From an uncultured Clostridium sp. (GTDB lineage Bacteria; Bacillota; Clostridia; Oscillospirales; Butyricicoccaceae): a DNA stretch of 33,434 nt. The stretch covers positions 1 through 33,434 of the forward strand of contig CANEGK010000028.1 in the NCBI GenBank assembly GCA_947427035.1. Direction: 5' to 3'. Below are positions 15,100-23,398 of this stretch, piece by piece. Position 1 is the first letter of the stretch. Each line of letters starts with the position of its first letter. The notes under the pieces are model-generated. The model made no database searches, had not been told where the DNA came from, and was given only the letters and a program-made list of their open reading frames with translations. The position numbers and the translations under genes are program-made.

Positions 15100-17716
15100 A
15101 CCAGTCCTCCCCCACAGCCGCTTCGGCCAGCAGGCGCACACGCAGTGCGGCGGCCCCCTCCATCTCCTCTTCCAAAATGCGGCGCACCGCCTCGCATTCG
15201 TCGGGCGGCGATTCGACCATCAGCTCGTCGTGCACCTGCAAAACCAGCCGCGCCCGCAGCCCCTCGCGGCGCAGACGGGCGTCGACGGCGATCATGGCGA
15301 TTTTCATAATGTCGGCCGCCGTGCCCTGAATGGGCATATTCAGGGCGACCCGCTCGCCGAAGGAGCGCGTGTTGAAGTTGCTCGAGCGCAGCTCGGGCAG
15401 CGGGCGGCGACGGCCGTACAGCGTCGATACATAGCCGTCGGCGTGCGCCTGCTCCCGGATATGCTCCATATAACTGCGCACCCCCGCATAGCTTTGCAGA
15501 TAAGCGTCGATATACTGCTGCGCCTCGGCCCGGGTGACGCCGATGTCGTCGGCCAGCGAAAAGGCCGAGATGCCGTAAACGATGCCGAAATTGACCGCCT
15601 TGGCCCGGCGGCGCATGAGCGGCGTCACCTCTTCGGGCGGCACGCCGAACACCTGCGACGCTGTGACGGTGTGAATATCCTCGCCGCTTTCAAAAGCGGC
15701 CAGCATATGCTCGTCGCCGGCGATATGCGCCAGAATGCGCAGCTCAATCTGCGAATAGTCGGCGTCGACGTAAACCCAGCCGTCGCGCGGGACAAAGCAG
15801 CGGCGCACCTGCCCGCCCAACTCGCTGCGCACGGGGATGTTCTGCAAATTGGGGTCGGTCGAGCTCAAGCGGCCGGTGTTGGTCACCGTCTGCTGAAAGG
15901 TGGTGTGGATTTTCCCGTCGCCGCCCAGCACCTTTAAAAGTCCCTCGACATAGGTGCTTTTCAACTTGGTGAGCATTCGGTATTCCAGCAGGCAGTCGAT
16001 GATCGGGTGGCTTCCGCGCAGCTTTTCCAGCACCTCGGCATCGGTCGAATAGCCGGTTTTTGTCTTCTTAAGGGCCTTCAGCCCCAGTTTTTCAAATAAA
16101 ATAACGCCGAGCTGCTTGGTCGAGCCGATGTTGAAGGCCTCGCCCGCGTAGTCGTGAATCTGCTTTTCCAGCTCGCCGATGCGGCCTGTCAGCGTCCCGC
16201 CGAAGGCCTCCAGTTTTCCTCTGTCCAGCGACATGCCCTCGCGTTCCATACGCGCCAGCACGGGCGACAGCGGCAGCTCGATGTCCTGTAAGAGCGCCGT
16301 CATGCCGAGCTGTTCGAGCCGGGGGCCCTGCCGCGTGTAAAGGGCCTGTACCGCCGCCGTGTGCGCCGCCAACGCCCCAAGCGCCGGGGCCGGGTCGGAC
16401 AGGGGCGAAAAGGCGTCGTCCGCCCGGTAATTCTGCGCGGGCGGGATCTCAAAGCCCAGCTCGCTCAGCGCCAGCCGCTCCGGCGCATATCCCCCTGCGT
16501 TGGGGTCGAGCAGGTAGGCGGCCAGGCAGGTGTCAAACACCACGCCGCCGCCCTCGATGCCCTCGCGCAGCAGCCAGGCATACAGCTCCTTCCAGTCGTG
16601 GACGATTTTGGCGATGTCGGGGGCAAAAAGCCCGGCGATCCAATCGTCGTAACCTTCCAGATCGGCGCGCAGCGCGACAAAGCACTGCCCCCTGCGCGCG
16701 GCGGCAACGCCCGCCAGCTCAGGCAGCGCGAGCACGGCAACCGGCTCCCCGCCGCGCCATTCGGCCAGCAATGCCCGGGCCTTTGCCGCGTCTTCCAGCC
16801 GGATGAGTTCATATTCCAGCTTTTGGCCCGTCTCTGCCTCACCTCCGCCCGTAAGTCCCAGCTTGTCGATGAGCTTTTGAAACCCGAGGCGCACAAACAG
16901 CCTGTGTAGCGCCTGCTCGTCGCGCGGCTGCATCCGCGCGCTTTCCGGCGTGAAGTCAATCGGCGCGTCGCAGCGAATGGTCGCCAGATCATAGGACAGC
17001 ATTGCCATATCGCGCCCTTCCATCAGCTTGCGCAAAGCCGCCGGCTTGAGGGCGAGCGCGTCCAGATTTTCGTAAATTTGCGCCAGCGTCCCGCCGCGCC
17101 GCACCAGATCGAGCGCCGTTTTTTCACCGATGCCCGGCACGCCGGGGATGTTGTCGGAAGCGTCGCCCATCAGCGCCTTGAGGTCGATGATTTTGATGGG
17201 TTCAAAGCCGTACTCCCCGTAAAAGCTTTCGGGCGTCATTTCGCGGGTCGCCGTCTGCCCCATACGGGTCGACACCAGCTTGACGCGCACCTGGTCGGTG
17301 ATGAGCTGCAAGCTGTCGCGGTCGCCTGTGACGACAACGGTTTCCCACCCGGCCTGGGACGCTTTTTTCGCCATAGTGCCGATAAGATCGTCGGCTTCCC
17401 ACCCGGCCAGCTCGCAGCGGGCGATGCGCAGAGCGTCCAGCGCTTCTTTGAGCAGCGGCAGCTGCGCGGCCAGCTCGTCGGGCATCCCCTTGCGCTGCGC
17501 CTTGTAGCCCGCGTACTGTTTGTGCCGGAAGGTCGGTTCCCTGCGGTCAAAGGCGACGCACAGCGCGTCGGGCGATTCATCGGCCAGCAGCTTGAACAGA
17601 ATGTTGAGAAACCCGTATACGGCGTTGGTCGGCGTGCCGTCCGGGGCGGTCAGCGGCTTCACGCCGTAAAAGGCGCGGTTTATCAGGCTGTTGCCGTCGA
17701 GCACCATCAGCTTCAT
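15083..17716 (-). CDS. polA: DNA polymerase I
   Basis: 877 aa. Residues ~1-290 are the 5' nuclease domain (AFDRREPTFRHKQYAGYKAQR, VTGDRDSLQL, GDASDNIPGVPGIGEKTA). The middle ~300-460 has the 3'-5' exonuclease fold, but the DxE motif is absent (VLALPEL in place of FDTET); only FDTCLAAYLLDPN remains, so proofreading is probably lost, as in several Gram-positive Pol I enzymes. The C-terminal domain has intact polymerase motifs A (DYSQIELRILAH), B (RRRAKAVNFGIVYG) and C (VHDELMVE). It fills gaps and removes RNA primers. GGAGG precedes ATG 17716; first gene of the operon. Confidence 0.96.
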   Translation of the reverse strand: MKLMVLDGNSLINRAFYGVKPLTAPDGTPTNAVYGFLNILFKLLADESPDALCVAFDRREPTFRHKQYAGYKAQRKGMPDELAAQLPLLKEALDALRIARCELAGWEADDLIGTMAKKASQAGWETVVVTGDRDSLQLITDQVRVKLVSTRMGQTATREMTPESFYGEYGFEPIKIIDLKALMGDASDNIPGVPGIGEKTALDLVRRGGTLAQIYENLDALALKPAALRKLMEGRDMAMLSYDLATIRCDAPIDFTPESARMQPRDEQALHRLFVRLGFQKLIDKLGLTGGGEAETGQKLEYELIRLEDAAKARALLAEWRGGEPVAVLALPELAGVAAARRGQCFVALRADLEGYDDWIAGLFAPDIAKIVHDWKELYAWLLREGIEGGGVVFDTCLAAYLLDPNAGGYAPERLALSELGFEIPPAQNYRADDAFSPLSDPAPALGALAAHTAAVQALYTRQGPRLEQLGMTALLQDIELPLSPVLARMEREGMSLDRGKLEAFGGTLTGRIGELEKQIHDYAGEAFNIGSTKQLGVILFEKLGLKALKKTKTGYSTDAEVLEKLRGSHPIIDCLLEYRMLTKLKSTYVEGLLKVLGGDGKIHTTFQQTVTNTGRLSSTDPNLQNIPVRSELGGQVRRCFVPRDGWVYVDADYSQIELRILAHIAGDEHMLAAFESGEDIHTVTASQVFGVPPEEVTPLMRRRAKAVNFGIVYGISAFSLADDIGVTRAEAQQYIDAYLQSYAGVRSYMEHIREQAHADGYVSTLYGRRRPLPELRSSNFNTRSFGERVALNMPIQGTAADIMKIAMIAVDARLRREGLRARLVLQVHDELMVESPPDECEAVRRILEEEMEGAAALRVRLLAEAAVGEDWYEAKH

Positions 17717-17736
17717 GGCTTGTCCTCCTGCAAAAT

Positions 17737-17749
17737 GAAACACTGTTTC
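17737..17749. promoter_or_regulatory. Palindrome GAAACA-N-TGTTTC in the polA leader
   Basis: A perfect 6-1-6 inverted repeat between the predicted transcription start (about 17754) and the polA Shine-Dalgarno; another TGTTTC half follows at about 17752-17757. It could be an operator, but no regulator is identified. Confidence 0.3.
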
Positions 17750-17760
17750 TATGTTTCTCT

Positions 17761-17789
17761 ATTATAATCCCTCCGTCCGGCCAGGGCAA
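17761..17789 (-). promoter_or_regulatory. Promoter of polA-rimI-tsaD
   Basis: On the minus strand: TTGCCC (17789-17784), 17 nt, perfect TATAAT (17766-17761). Confidence 0.7.
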
Positions 17790-17849
17790 CACGGTTTTTG
17801 GCGGCTTTGCGCCCCGCTGAATTTGTGGAAAATAATCGCAAAAAAACTC

Positions 17850-17878
17850 TTGACAACTTGTCCCTCTGCCGATATAAT
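17850..17878 (+). promoter_or_regulatory. Promoter of tRNA-Gln
   Basis: Perfect TTGACA and TATAAT, 17 nt apart, 12 nt before the tRNA. Confidence 0.92.
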
Positions 17879-17890
17879 AAATAAGCACGT

Positions 17891-17964
17891 TGCGGTGTTG
17901 TGTAATGGTAGCACGACTGACTCTGGATCAGTTTGTCAGGGTTCAAATCCTTGCACCGCAGCCA
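17891..17964 (+). tRNA. tRNA-Gln (anticodon CTG)
   Basis: Cloverleaf: acceptor TGCGGTG/CACCGCA, anticodon stem ACTGA/TCAGT with loop CTCTGGA (anticodon CTG, reading CAG), T arm CAGGG/CCTTG with TTCAAAT, discriminator G and an encoded CCA. It has its own promoter and terminator. Confidence 0.95.
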
Positions 17965-17972
17965 GACAAAGG

Positions 17973-18007
17973 TCCCGTAAGCTTATAAACTTACGGGGCT
18001 TTTTTTA
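17973..18007 (+). terminator. Terminator of tRNA-Gln
   Basis: Stem CCCGTAAG/CTTACGGG with an 8-nt loop, then GGCTTTTTTT. Confidence 0.9.
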
Positions 18008-18177
18008 TCTATTTTGCGCATTTGCTTCACCGGTTTTGCCCTTCAACCGGCAGGGCCGTTCTTCAAAAAGTGATAAGGCACAAATTTTCCCTTATATATT
18101 TTATAATTAAGGAGAAAATTGCCTTCCCGCGAAAGAAACAGTTGACGCCGTATCCCTTTTCTTGGCCTTGACACCGG

Positions 18178-18206
18178 CCTTCAGCCTTGGTATGATAATT
18201 CATAAC
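18178..18206 (+). promoter_or_regulatory. Promoter of the pilus-like operon
   Basis: Perfect TTGACA, 17 nt, TATGAT. The first gene starts 320 nt downstream, leaving a very long leader. The 18008-18177 stretch before it shows no gene. Confidence 0.87.
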
Positions 18207-18212
18207 GAGTTT

Positions 18213-18490
18213 CGGCTTCGCCGCGGGCGGGCCTGATACGGCTAAGGGTTTCGGCTGCCGGCGCGGGAACTTTTCAACACGGCGCTTTTGCCGCCTTTGA
18301 CGCGCATTTGGAGGGGATGGTCTACCGACTGGGCATTGAAGAAAGGAAACTGGAGAACGGGTTTCTCTTATACTGTATAGATAACTCGGCAATCGGCACC
18401 GGCGCCGTCCATGCGGACGGCGAGAAGATATTGACTCTGCCCGCCTGCACCGGCTCTGGTCACGCCAGGCGGCGGGTGGTGCAGGCGTAA
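18213..18490 (+). ncRNA. Long structured leader RNA or small RNA of unknown class
   Basis: About 300 nt of predicted transcript precede the first start codon. Clear helices: CGCCGTCC/GGACGGCG with an ATGC loop (18403-18422) and a 10-bp perfect stem CGCCTGCACC/GGTGCAGGCG (18442-18451 with 18478-18487) around an inner CTGG/CCAG hairpin. A rival pairing CCCGCC/GGCGGG in the same segment suggests two alternative folds. The 5' part also has CCGCG/CGCGG and GAAAC/GTTTC pairings. I looked for the GEMM-I c-di-GMP aptamer core (GGGACGCAAAGC) and did not find it. A 60-codon frame at 18308-18490 looks like chance. Confidence 0.5.
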
Positions 18491-18525
18491 CTTCACGGTG
18501 CGTATCCCCGGGAAAGGAGTTTACC

Positions 18526-19521
18526 ATGAAAAAATTGAAAATCTCTCTGGTTCTGACGTTGGTTCTGTGTCTGCTGGCCGGCTGCGGCGAGCAGAGCGAC
18601 GAAATTGTAGAAAGCGCGCCCCCTGTTTCTGCCGATGCCTATACGGGGCGCGTGGAGCTGGATTCCGTAGAGCTGGAAGCCGAAGTCATCGCCCTGGCCG
18701 CGGCCCCTGCCGCCGTGCCCGAGCTGCTGCTGCCCGAAGCTTCCGGCACGGCGGTCAAGAAAAACGACAAGGCGAGCATCGACTATTCCAATATCACGGA
18801 CGGTTATGTGATGACCCAGTTCACCGGGAGTACGGACAAACGCCTGAAGGTTCAGGTAGGCGGCCCCACCACTACCTATACCTACGACATTTCCCCTGGC
18901 GCCTGGTCCACCTTCCCCCTTTCCGACGGCAGCGGGAGCTATAAGGTAACGATTTTTGAAAACATCAGCGGCTCCAAATACGCCACCGTGCTTTCGGTTT
19001 CTTTTAAGGCCGAGCTGAAGGATGAGTTCTCCCCCTTCCTCCGCCCGAATCAGTATGTGGACTACGGCTCTTCGACCAAGACCATTGCAAAAGCGGCCGA
19101 GCTGACAAAGGGCATTTCCGACCCGCTGGACAAGGTGGAAAAAATATACGAATTTGTCGTCTCCACCCTGAGCTATGACAAAGAAAAGGCAGCCACCGTA
19201 CAGAGCGGTTATCTGCCCGTGCTGGACAGCGTCCTGTCTGCGAAAAAAGGCATCTGCTTTGATTATGCCGCGCTGATGGCAGGTATGCTGCGCAGCCAGA
19301 ATGTGCCCTGCAAGCTGGTGGTGGGCTACGCCGGAAAGGTCTACCATGCGTGGATCAACGTGTGGACGGAAGAGTCCGGGTGGATCGACGGTGTGATCTT
19401 CTTCGACGGCACATCCTGGCAGCGCATGGATCCGACTTTTGCGTCTTCAGGCAACAGCAGCGATGAAATCATGAAATATATCGGGAACGGAGCCAATTAT
19501 ACGGCGAAATATCTTTACTGA
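18526..19521 (+). CDS. Transglutaminase-like domain lipoprotein
   Basis: 331 aa. Signal peptide with lipobox LLAGC (Cys20), so anchored to the outer face of the membrane. An acidic linker and a beta domain (~85-165) precede a transglutaminase-like core with Cys244 (KKGICFDYA), His274 (YHAWINVW) and Asp302 (MDPTF), the full Cys-His-Asp triad. Such domains can act as cysteine proteases or amide crosslinkers. AAAGGAG precedes the ATG. It starts the operon that continues, 13 nt later, with a GspF-like gene; a role in processing or crosslinking surface filaments is only an inference from position. Confidence 0.87.
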   Translation: MKKLKISLVLTLVLCLLAGCGEQSDEIVESAPPVSADAYTGRVELDSVELEAEVIALAAAPAAVPELLLPEASGTAVKKNDKASIDYSNITDGYVMTQFTGSTDKRLKVQVGGPTTTYTYDISPGAWSTFPLSDGSGSYKVTIFENISGSKYATVLSVSFKAELKDEFSPFLRPNQYVDYGSSTKTIAKAAELTKGISDPLDKVEKIYEFVVSTLSYDKEKAATVQSGYLPVLDSVLSAKKGICFDYAALMAGMLRSQNVPCKLVVGYAGKVYHAWINVWTEESGWIDGVIFFDGTSWQRMDPTFASSGNSSDEIMKYIGNGANYTAKYLY

Positions 19522-19534
19522 GTGGTGACAGGGG

Positions 19535-20563
19535 ATGAAGGTGAAGGTATCTAAAGACGACATCGCGCACCTGTGTCTGGAACTGTCTCTGCTGCTTCAT
19601 GCGGGCGTGAGCACAGGCGACGCGCTGACCCTGCTGGCAGAAGAGGACGGATACGGCGGGCTTGTTTCCACGCTGGCAGAGCATGTGGACGAGGGGCTTC
19701 CCCTGTCCGCCGCCCTGCGGGAGAGCGGAGCTTTTCCCGCATATGTGTGCGGCATGGTGGAAGCGGGCGAGAAAACAGGCCGGACAGAGGAGGCTTTGTC
19801 CGCCCTGTCCCGTTATTATGAGGACCGCATACGCATGGAGCGGCGGATCAGAAGCGCCCTGACATACCCCGCCATCATGCTGGTTCTCATGCTGGCGGTC
19901 ATCGGCGTACTGCTGGTAAAGGTGCTCCCCGTTTTCGAATCGGTGTACGCGTCCTTGGGCGGAAGCATGACCGGTCTGGCGGGCGGGCTGCTCTCTTTGG
20001 GCCGCGGCCTGGAAAAAGCCCTGCCCGTGCTGCTGGCCGTGCTGGCCGTGCTGGCGGCTTTTGCCGCCGCTGTAGCCCTGTCCGCTTCGCTCAGAGCCAG
20101 ACTGATTTCCCTGTGGCAGCAAAGCCGGGGGGACAAGGGCGTTTTCCGTATGCTGAACGACGCCCGGCTCGCCCAGGTCATGGCCATGGGAATGGCCGGC
20201 GGACTGCACCCGGAGGAAACCGTGACGCTGGCGTCCGGGCTGCTGGATGGCGGGCCCAGGGAACGCTGCCAGAACTGCCTTTCCCGTTTAGAGGGCGGCG
20301 AGGATATGAACGCCGCCCTCATTGCCAGCGGGCTTTTGCCGCCAAGGTCCTGCCGCCTTCTGGCGCTGGGCCAGCGCAGCGGCGCGGGAGATGTGACGAT
20401 GGAGCACATTGCCCAAAGCCTGACGGAAGACAGCGAGACCGCGCTGGACGCACTTACAGGCCGCGTAGAGCCGGCGCTGGTGCTGGTCTGCTCCCTGCTG
20501 GTGGGGCTTATCCTGCTTTCTGTTATGCTGCCGCTGATGAACATCATGGCGGCGATAGGCTGA
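19535..20563 (+). CDS. GspF/PilC-like inner-membrane platform protein
   Basis: 342 aa with two T2SSF domains (about residues 1-105 and 205-310), membrane segments near 108-132 and 168-197, and a last one near 312-336. This is the layout of the platform protein of type IV pili and type II secretion systems, which couples the cytosolic ATPase to pilin insertion. GEKTGRTEEALSALSRYYEDR and ALTYPAIMLVLMLAVI are typical; the second domain is more divergent. AGGGG touches ATG 19535, so GTG 19541 is also possible as start. Confidence 0.88.
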   Translation: MKVKVSKDDIAHLCLELSLLLHAGVSTGDALTLLAEEDGYGGLVSTLAEHVDEGLPLSAALRESGAFPAYVCGMVEAGEKTGRTEEALSALSRYYEDRIRMERRIRSALTYPAIMLVLMLAVIGVLLVKVLPVFESVYASLGGSMTGLAGGLLSLGRGLEKALPVLLAVLAVLAAFAAAVALSASLRARLISLWQQSRGDKGVFRMLNDARLAQVMAMGMAGGLHPEETVTLASGLLDGGPRERCQNCLSRLEGGEDMNAALIASGLLPPRSCRLLALGQRSGAGDVTMEHIAQSLTEDSETALDALTGRVEPALVLVCSLLVGLILLSVMLPLMNIMAAIG

Positions 20564-20567
20564 CATC

Positions 20568-20891
20568 ATGATGAAGAGGAAAAAATCCATTTCCCGCCTG
20601 CTTCGGGCTTTGGTCTTTCCGGCCTTGGCCGTGGCGGCGCTTCTGTTTTTCAACTCGGCCCTGAACAATCTGAACCGGGACAGCGCCAGCGAAAATATGC
20701 GTCTGCTTGAGGATGCCCTGCGCCGAAGCTGCGTTGCCTGTTACGCCGCCGAGGGCTCCTATCCGTCGGATCTGGCCTATTTGAAGGAGCATTACGGCCT
20801 TCAGATAGACGAATCCCGGTATATTGTACATTACCAGGCCTTTGCGGAAAATCTGATGCCGGATATTACAGTTTTGGAGAATACGCCATGA
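20568..20891 (+). CDS. Small pilin-like membrane protein
   Basis: 107 aa. A basic N-terminus (MMKRKKSISR) and one hydrophobic helix (~12-30) are followed by a soluble domain. CYAAEGSYPSDLAYLKEHYG resembles the AYYAENGSYP-type stretch after the helix of GspG/ComGC-like pilins. The prepilin cleavage motif (Gly, then hydrophobics and Glu5) is missing. No Shine-Dalgarno; it starts 4 nt after the gspF-like stop, so translation is probably coupled. Exact role unknown. Confidence 0.65.
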   Translation: MMKRKKSISRLLRALVFPALAVAALLFFNSALNNLNRDSASENMRLLEDALRRSCVACYAAEGSYPSDLAYLKEHYGLQIDESRYIVHYQAFAENLMPDITVLENTP

Positions 20892-21367
20892 ACGAACAAA
20901 GCAAACGACACAGTATAGACGGCGTGGCGGCTCTTTTGCTGTTCGTTGTGTTTTCTGTCTGTGTACTGGGTGTGCTGCTGTCGGGCGCAAAGGCTTATCG
21001 CGGGCTCACGCAAAGGGATTTTTTGTCCTACGAGCAGAATACCTGCTTACAGTACCTCACCACCCGTATCCGCCAGTCGGATCTGGCGGGAAGCGTGGCT
21101 GCCGAGGATTTTGACGGCACCCCTGCCCTGTGCCTGACCGACAGGGATGGCTATGTGACCCGGGTATACTGCTATGACGGCAGCCTGATGGAGCTGTATT
21201 CTTCCGCAGACGGGCTCTTCGCCCCCGGGGATGGAGAAAAGCTCATGGCGGCCGAAGGCCTGGAGATTTCCATGGATGACGGGCTTTTGCGCCTTACGCT
21301 CACTCACCCCGACGGCAGGAGCGATCAGCTTCTCTTTTCTCTTCGCAGCGCGGAGGCGGCCACATGA
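20888..21367 (+). CDS. DUF4860 family membrane protein
   Basis: 159 aa. Residues ~12-33 form one membrane helix (GVAALLLFVVFSVCVLGVLL) preceded by HSIDG, a pattern I recognise from DUF4860 proteins of Clostridia; the rest is a soluble domain with beta strands. Overlaps the previous stop (ATGA) and has TGGAGA upstream. The single N-terminal helix plus small beta domain is pilin-like, without a canonical cleavage site. Function not known. Confidence 0.75.
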   Translation: MNEQSKRHSIDGVAALLLFVVFSVCVLGVLLSGAKAYRGLTQRDFLSYEQNTCLQYLTTRIRQSDLAGSVAAEDFDGTPALCLTDRDGYVTRVYCYDGSLMELYSSADGLFAPGDGEKLMAAEGLEISMDDGLLRLTLTHPDGRSDQLLFSLRSAEAAT

Positions 21368-21795
21368 GGAGTCGGACGCCACTGGTACTGATGGAGCAGA
21401 TGGTCATGCTGCTGGTGTTCGCACTGGCGGCGGCGCTGTGCCTTCAGGTATTTGTACAGTCAAATAATATTTCAACGGATGAGCAATCCTTATGCCGCGC
21501 GGCATTCGTGTGCCAGTCTGCGGCGGAGGTCATTCGAAGCCGGGGTGGCGACGCCGACCACGCCCTGTCCGAAGCGGCGGAGCTGCTCGGCGGCCGCTAT
21601 GAAGGGGACCGGCTTTCCGTAGAATATGACGAGGATTGGAACGCCGCGCCGGGCGGCCCCTGCCTTCTGACAGCGGCGGGTGTTCCCAGCGAAACGGAAG
21701 GGCTGCATATGGCCCTGGTGACGGCGCAGCGCGGCGGCGAAACAATATTTGAAATCAGCGTGGCCTGGCAGGAGGGAGTCAATACCCATGAATAA
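21364..21795 (+). CDS. Pilin-like protein with N-terminal helix
   Basis: 143 aa. The N-terminus TPLVLMEQMVMLLVFALAAA looks like a pilin helix with Glu at mature position 5 (LVLME), but the residue before the would-be cut is Pro instead of Gly, so normal prepilin peptidase processing is doubtful. The C-terminal part is a small mixed domain. It overlaps the DUF4860 stop (ATGA). Possibly a minor pseudopilin (GspI/ComGE-like). Confidence 0.6.
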   Translation: MRSRTPLVLMEQMVMLLVFALAAALCLQVFVQSNNISTDEQSLCRAAFVCQSAAEVIRSRGGDADHALSEAAELLGGRYEGDRLSVEYDEDWNAAPGGPCLLTAAGVPSETEGLHMALVTAQRGGETIFEISVAWQEGVNTHE

Positions 21796-22207
21796 GCGGA
21801 AAGAACTTTCCCCTCCGGCGGTGGGCGGCGCATCCCTTCTGGTTGTGTTTGCCGTGCTGTGTATGACGGTCTTTGCCCTTTTGAGCCTGTCCACCGTCCG
21901 GGCCAACCGGCGCCTTACACAGGCTTATGTACAGTCCGTAAAGGATTATTACGCGGCCGACTGCGAGGCGCAGAGCGTCCTAGCCCGCCTGCGCGCCGGC
22001 GAACAGCCGGATGGCGTGACAAAAAACGGCGACGTGTATTCTTATGCCTGCGCCGTTTCCGACTCCTGCGTTCTGGAAGCAGAGGTTCGTATACACGAAG
22101 GGGAATGCACCATTCTGCGCTGGCAGACCGTACCTTCCCAAACCTGGGAGGCGAGCATGGACATGGAGCTTTGGCCCGGCTCGGAACCCTGGAAGGAGGC
22201 ATTTTAA
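21788..22207 (+). CDS. Pilin-like protein, GspK/PilX-type N-terminus
   Basis: 139 aa, starting at ATG 21788 with GGAGGG 10 nt upstream. The N-terminal helix GGASLLVVFAVLCMTVFALL recalls GspK/PilX/ComGG proteins, which have G-x-x-LLVV and lack Glu5; a Gly sits directly before it. The soluble part is short, with three Cys. It overlaps the previous gene by 8 nt. Likely a minor pseudopilin; the family is not firmly recognised. Confidence 0.6.
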   Translation: MNKRKELSPPAVGGASLLVVFAVLCMTVFALLSLSTVRANRRLTQAYVQSVKDYYAADCEAQSVLARLRAGEQPDGVTKNGDVYSYACAVSDSCVLEAEVRIHEGECTILRWQTVPSQTWEASMDMELWPGSEPWKEAF

Positions 22208-22208
22208 G

Positions 22209-23264
22209 TTGGAATTGCTGGACTACCTGAAGCGGGCAGTGCAGGATCACACTTCGGATCTGTTTTTCATCGCGGGCGGCCCGGTGTGCGAAAGGCTGGA
22301 TAAACGCCTTATCCCCATCAGCGACGAGAAGATATTTCCCCAGGAAGCCGAACAGCTCATTATGGGGCTGTTCGCTTTGGCGAGAAGAGCGCCCGAGCGT
22401 TTTCTAAACAGCGGGGACGACGATTTCTCCCTCTCCGTCCCGGAACTGGCCCGCTTCAGGGTCAACGCCTACCGGCAGCGCGGTTCTCTGGCAGCAGTCG
22501 TGCGCGTTGTCCCCTTCGGCATCCCGGACTGGCAGGAACTGCGCATTCCGGATCAGGTCATGTCTCTGGCCGGGCTGACGCACGGCATGGTGCTGGTTAC
22601 CGGCACTGCCGGCAGCGGCAAATCCACCACACAGGCCTGCATCATCGACCGGATCAACCAGACCCGGGACTGCCACATCATCACCCTGGAAGATCCCATC
22701 GAATACCTCCACAGGAACCGCCGGAGTATTGTAAGCCAGCGGGAAATCGCCATTGACAGCGAAAACTATCTCAGCGCCCTGCGGGCCTGTCTGCGTCAGG
22801 CCCCGGACGTTATCCTTCTGGGCGAGATGCGGGACGCCGAGACCATCCGCACCGCCATGACGGCGGCGGAAACCGGCCACCTGCTGATTGCCACTTTGCA
22901 CACCAAGGGCGCGGCCAACGCCATCGACCGCATTGTGGACACCTTCCCAGGCGGCCAGCAGGAACAGATCCGGGCGCAGCTGAGCATGGTGCTGCACACG
23001 GTTGTTTCCCAGCAGCTTTTGCCCGGGGCGGCGGGAAGCCTGGTTCCCGCTTTTGAGGTTATGCACGTCAACAACGCCATACGCAGCCTGATACGCGACA
23101 ATAAAACCCACCAGCTCGACAACGCCATCGCCTCTTCCGGCGGCGAGGGGATGATGACCATGGATCAGTCTATTTTGTCCCTCTGCAAGTCGGGCGCGAT
23201 TACGGCCGAGACCGCCGAAGCGTATGCCGACAACCCCGAGCAGCTCCACAGGCGGCTGGGCTGA
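22209..23264 (+). CDS. PilT-type type IV pilus retraction ATPase
   Basis: 351 aa, starting at TTG 22209 with AAGGAGG 9 nt upstream. Secretion ATPase motifs: Walker A GTAGSGKST (132-140), Asp box EDPIEY (161-166), Walker B VILLGEMRD (201-209), His box TLHTKGA (229-235). AIRSLIRDNK (290-299) matches the AIRNLIRE motif that marks PilT retraction motors. The N-terminal PAS-like domain and length also fit PilT rather than PilB/GspE. Cytosolic hexamer expected to work with the GspF-like platform. No extension ATPase, prepilin peptidase or major pilin is in this window. Confidence 0.9.
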   Translation: MELLDYLKRAVQDHTSDLFFIAGGPVCERLDKRLIPISDEKIFPQEAEQLIMGLFALARRAPERFLNSGDDDFSLSVPELARFRVNAYRQRGSLAAVVRVVPFGIPDWQELRIPDQVMSLAGLTHGMVLVTGTAGSGKSTTQACIIDRINQTRDCHIITLEDPIEYLHRNRRSIVSQREIAIDSENYLSALRACLRQAPDVILLGEMRDAETIRTAMTAAETGHLLIATLHTKGAANAIDRIVDTFPGGQQEQIRAQLSMVLHTVVSQQLLPGAAGSLVPAFEVMHVNNAIRSLIRDNKTHQLDNAIASSGGEGMMTMDQSILSLCKSGAITAETAEAYADNPEQLHRRLG

Positions 23265-23329
23265 GAATGTCAAATCGAATTGTGCAAAGTATCTCAACGG
23301 CTTTTATCAGCGGCTGAAGCTGCTGCGCA

Positions 23330-23369
23330 AAAACCCCATGGGTCTGAAACTCCATGGGGTTTTGTTTTG
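23330..23369 (+). terminator. Terminator after the pilus-like operon
   Basis: Perfect 12-bp stem AAAACCCCATGG/CCATGGGGTTTT with a 10-nt loop, then GTTTTGG. The minus-strand side ends in TTTTTG, so it may also stop the convergent 3D-domain gene. Confidence 0.88.
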
Positions 23370-23398
23370 GAAGCTCTTTATAATGCCTGTCCCAAAAA

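Noticed and set aside
18308..18490. A 60-codon frame in the leader of the pilus-like operon
   Set aside because: It lies across strong RNA hairpins, has no properly spaced ribosome site and no recognisable domain.
18213..18525. Class I c-di-GMP (GEMM) riboswitch before the pilus-like operon
   Set aside because: The GGGACGCAAAGC core is not present; kept only as an unidentified structured RNA.
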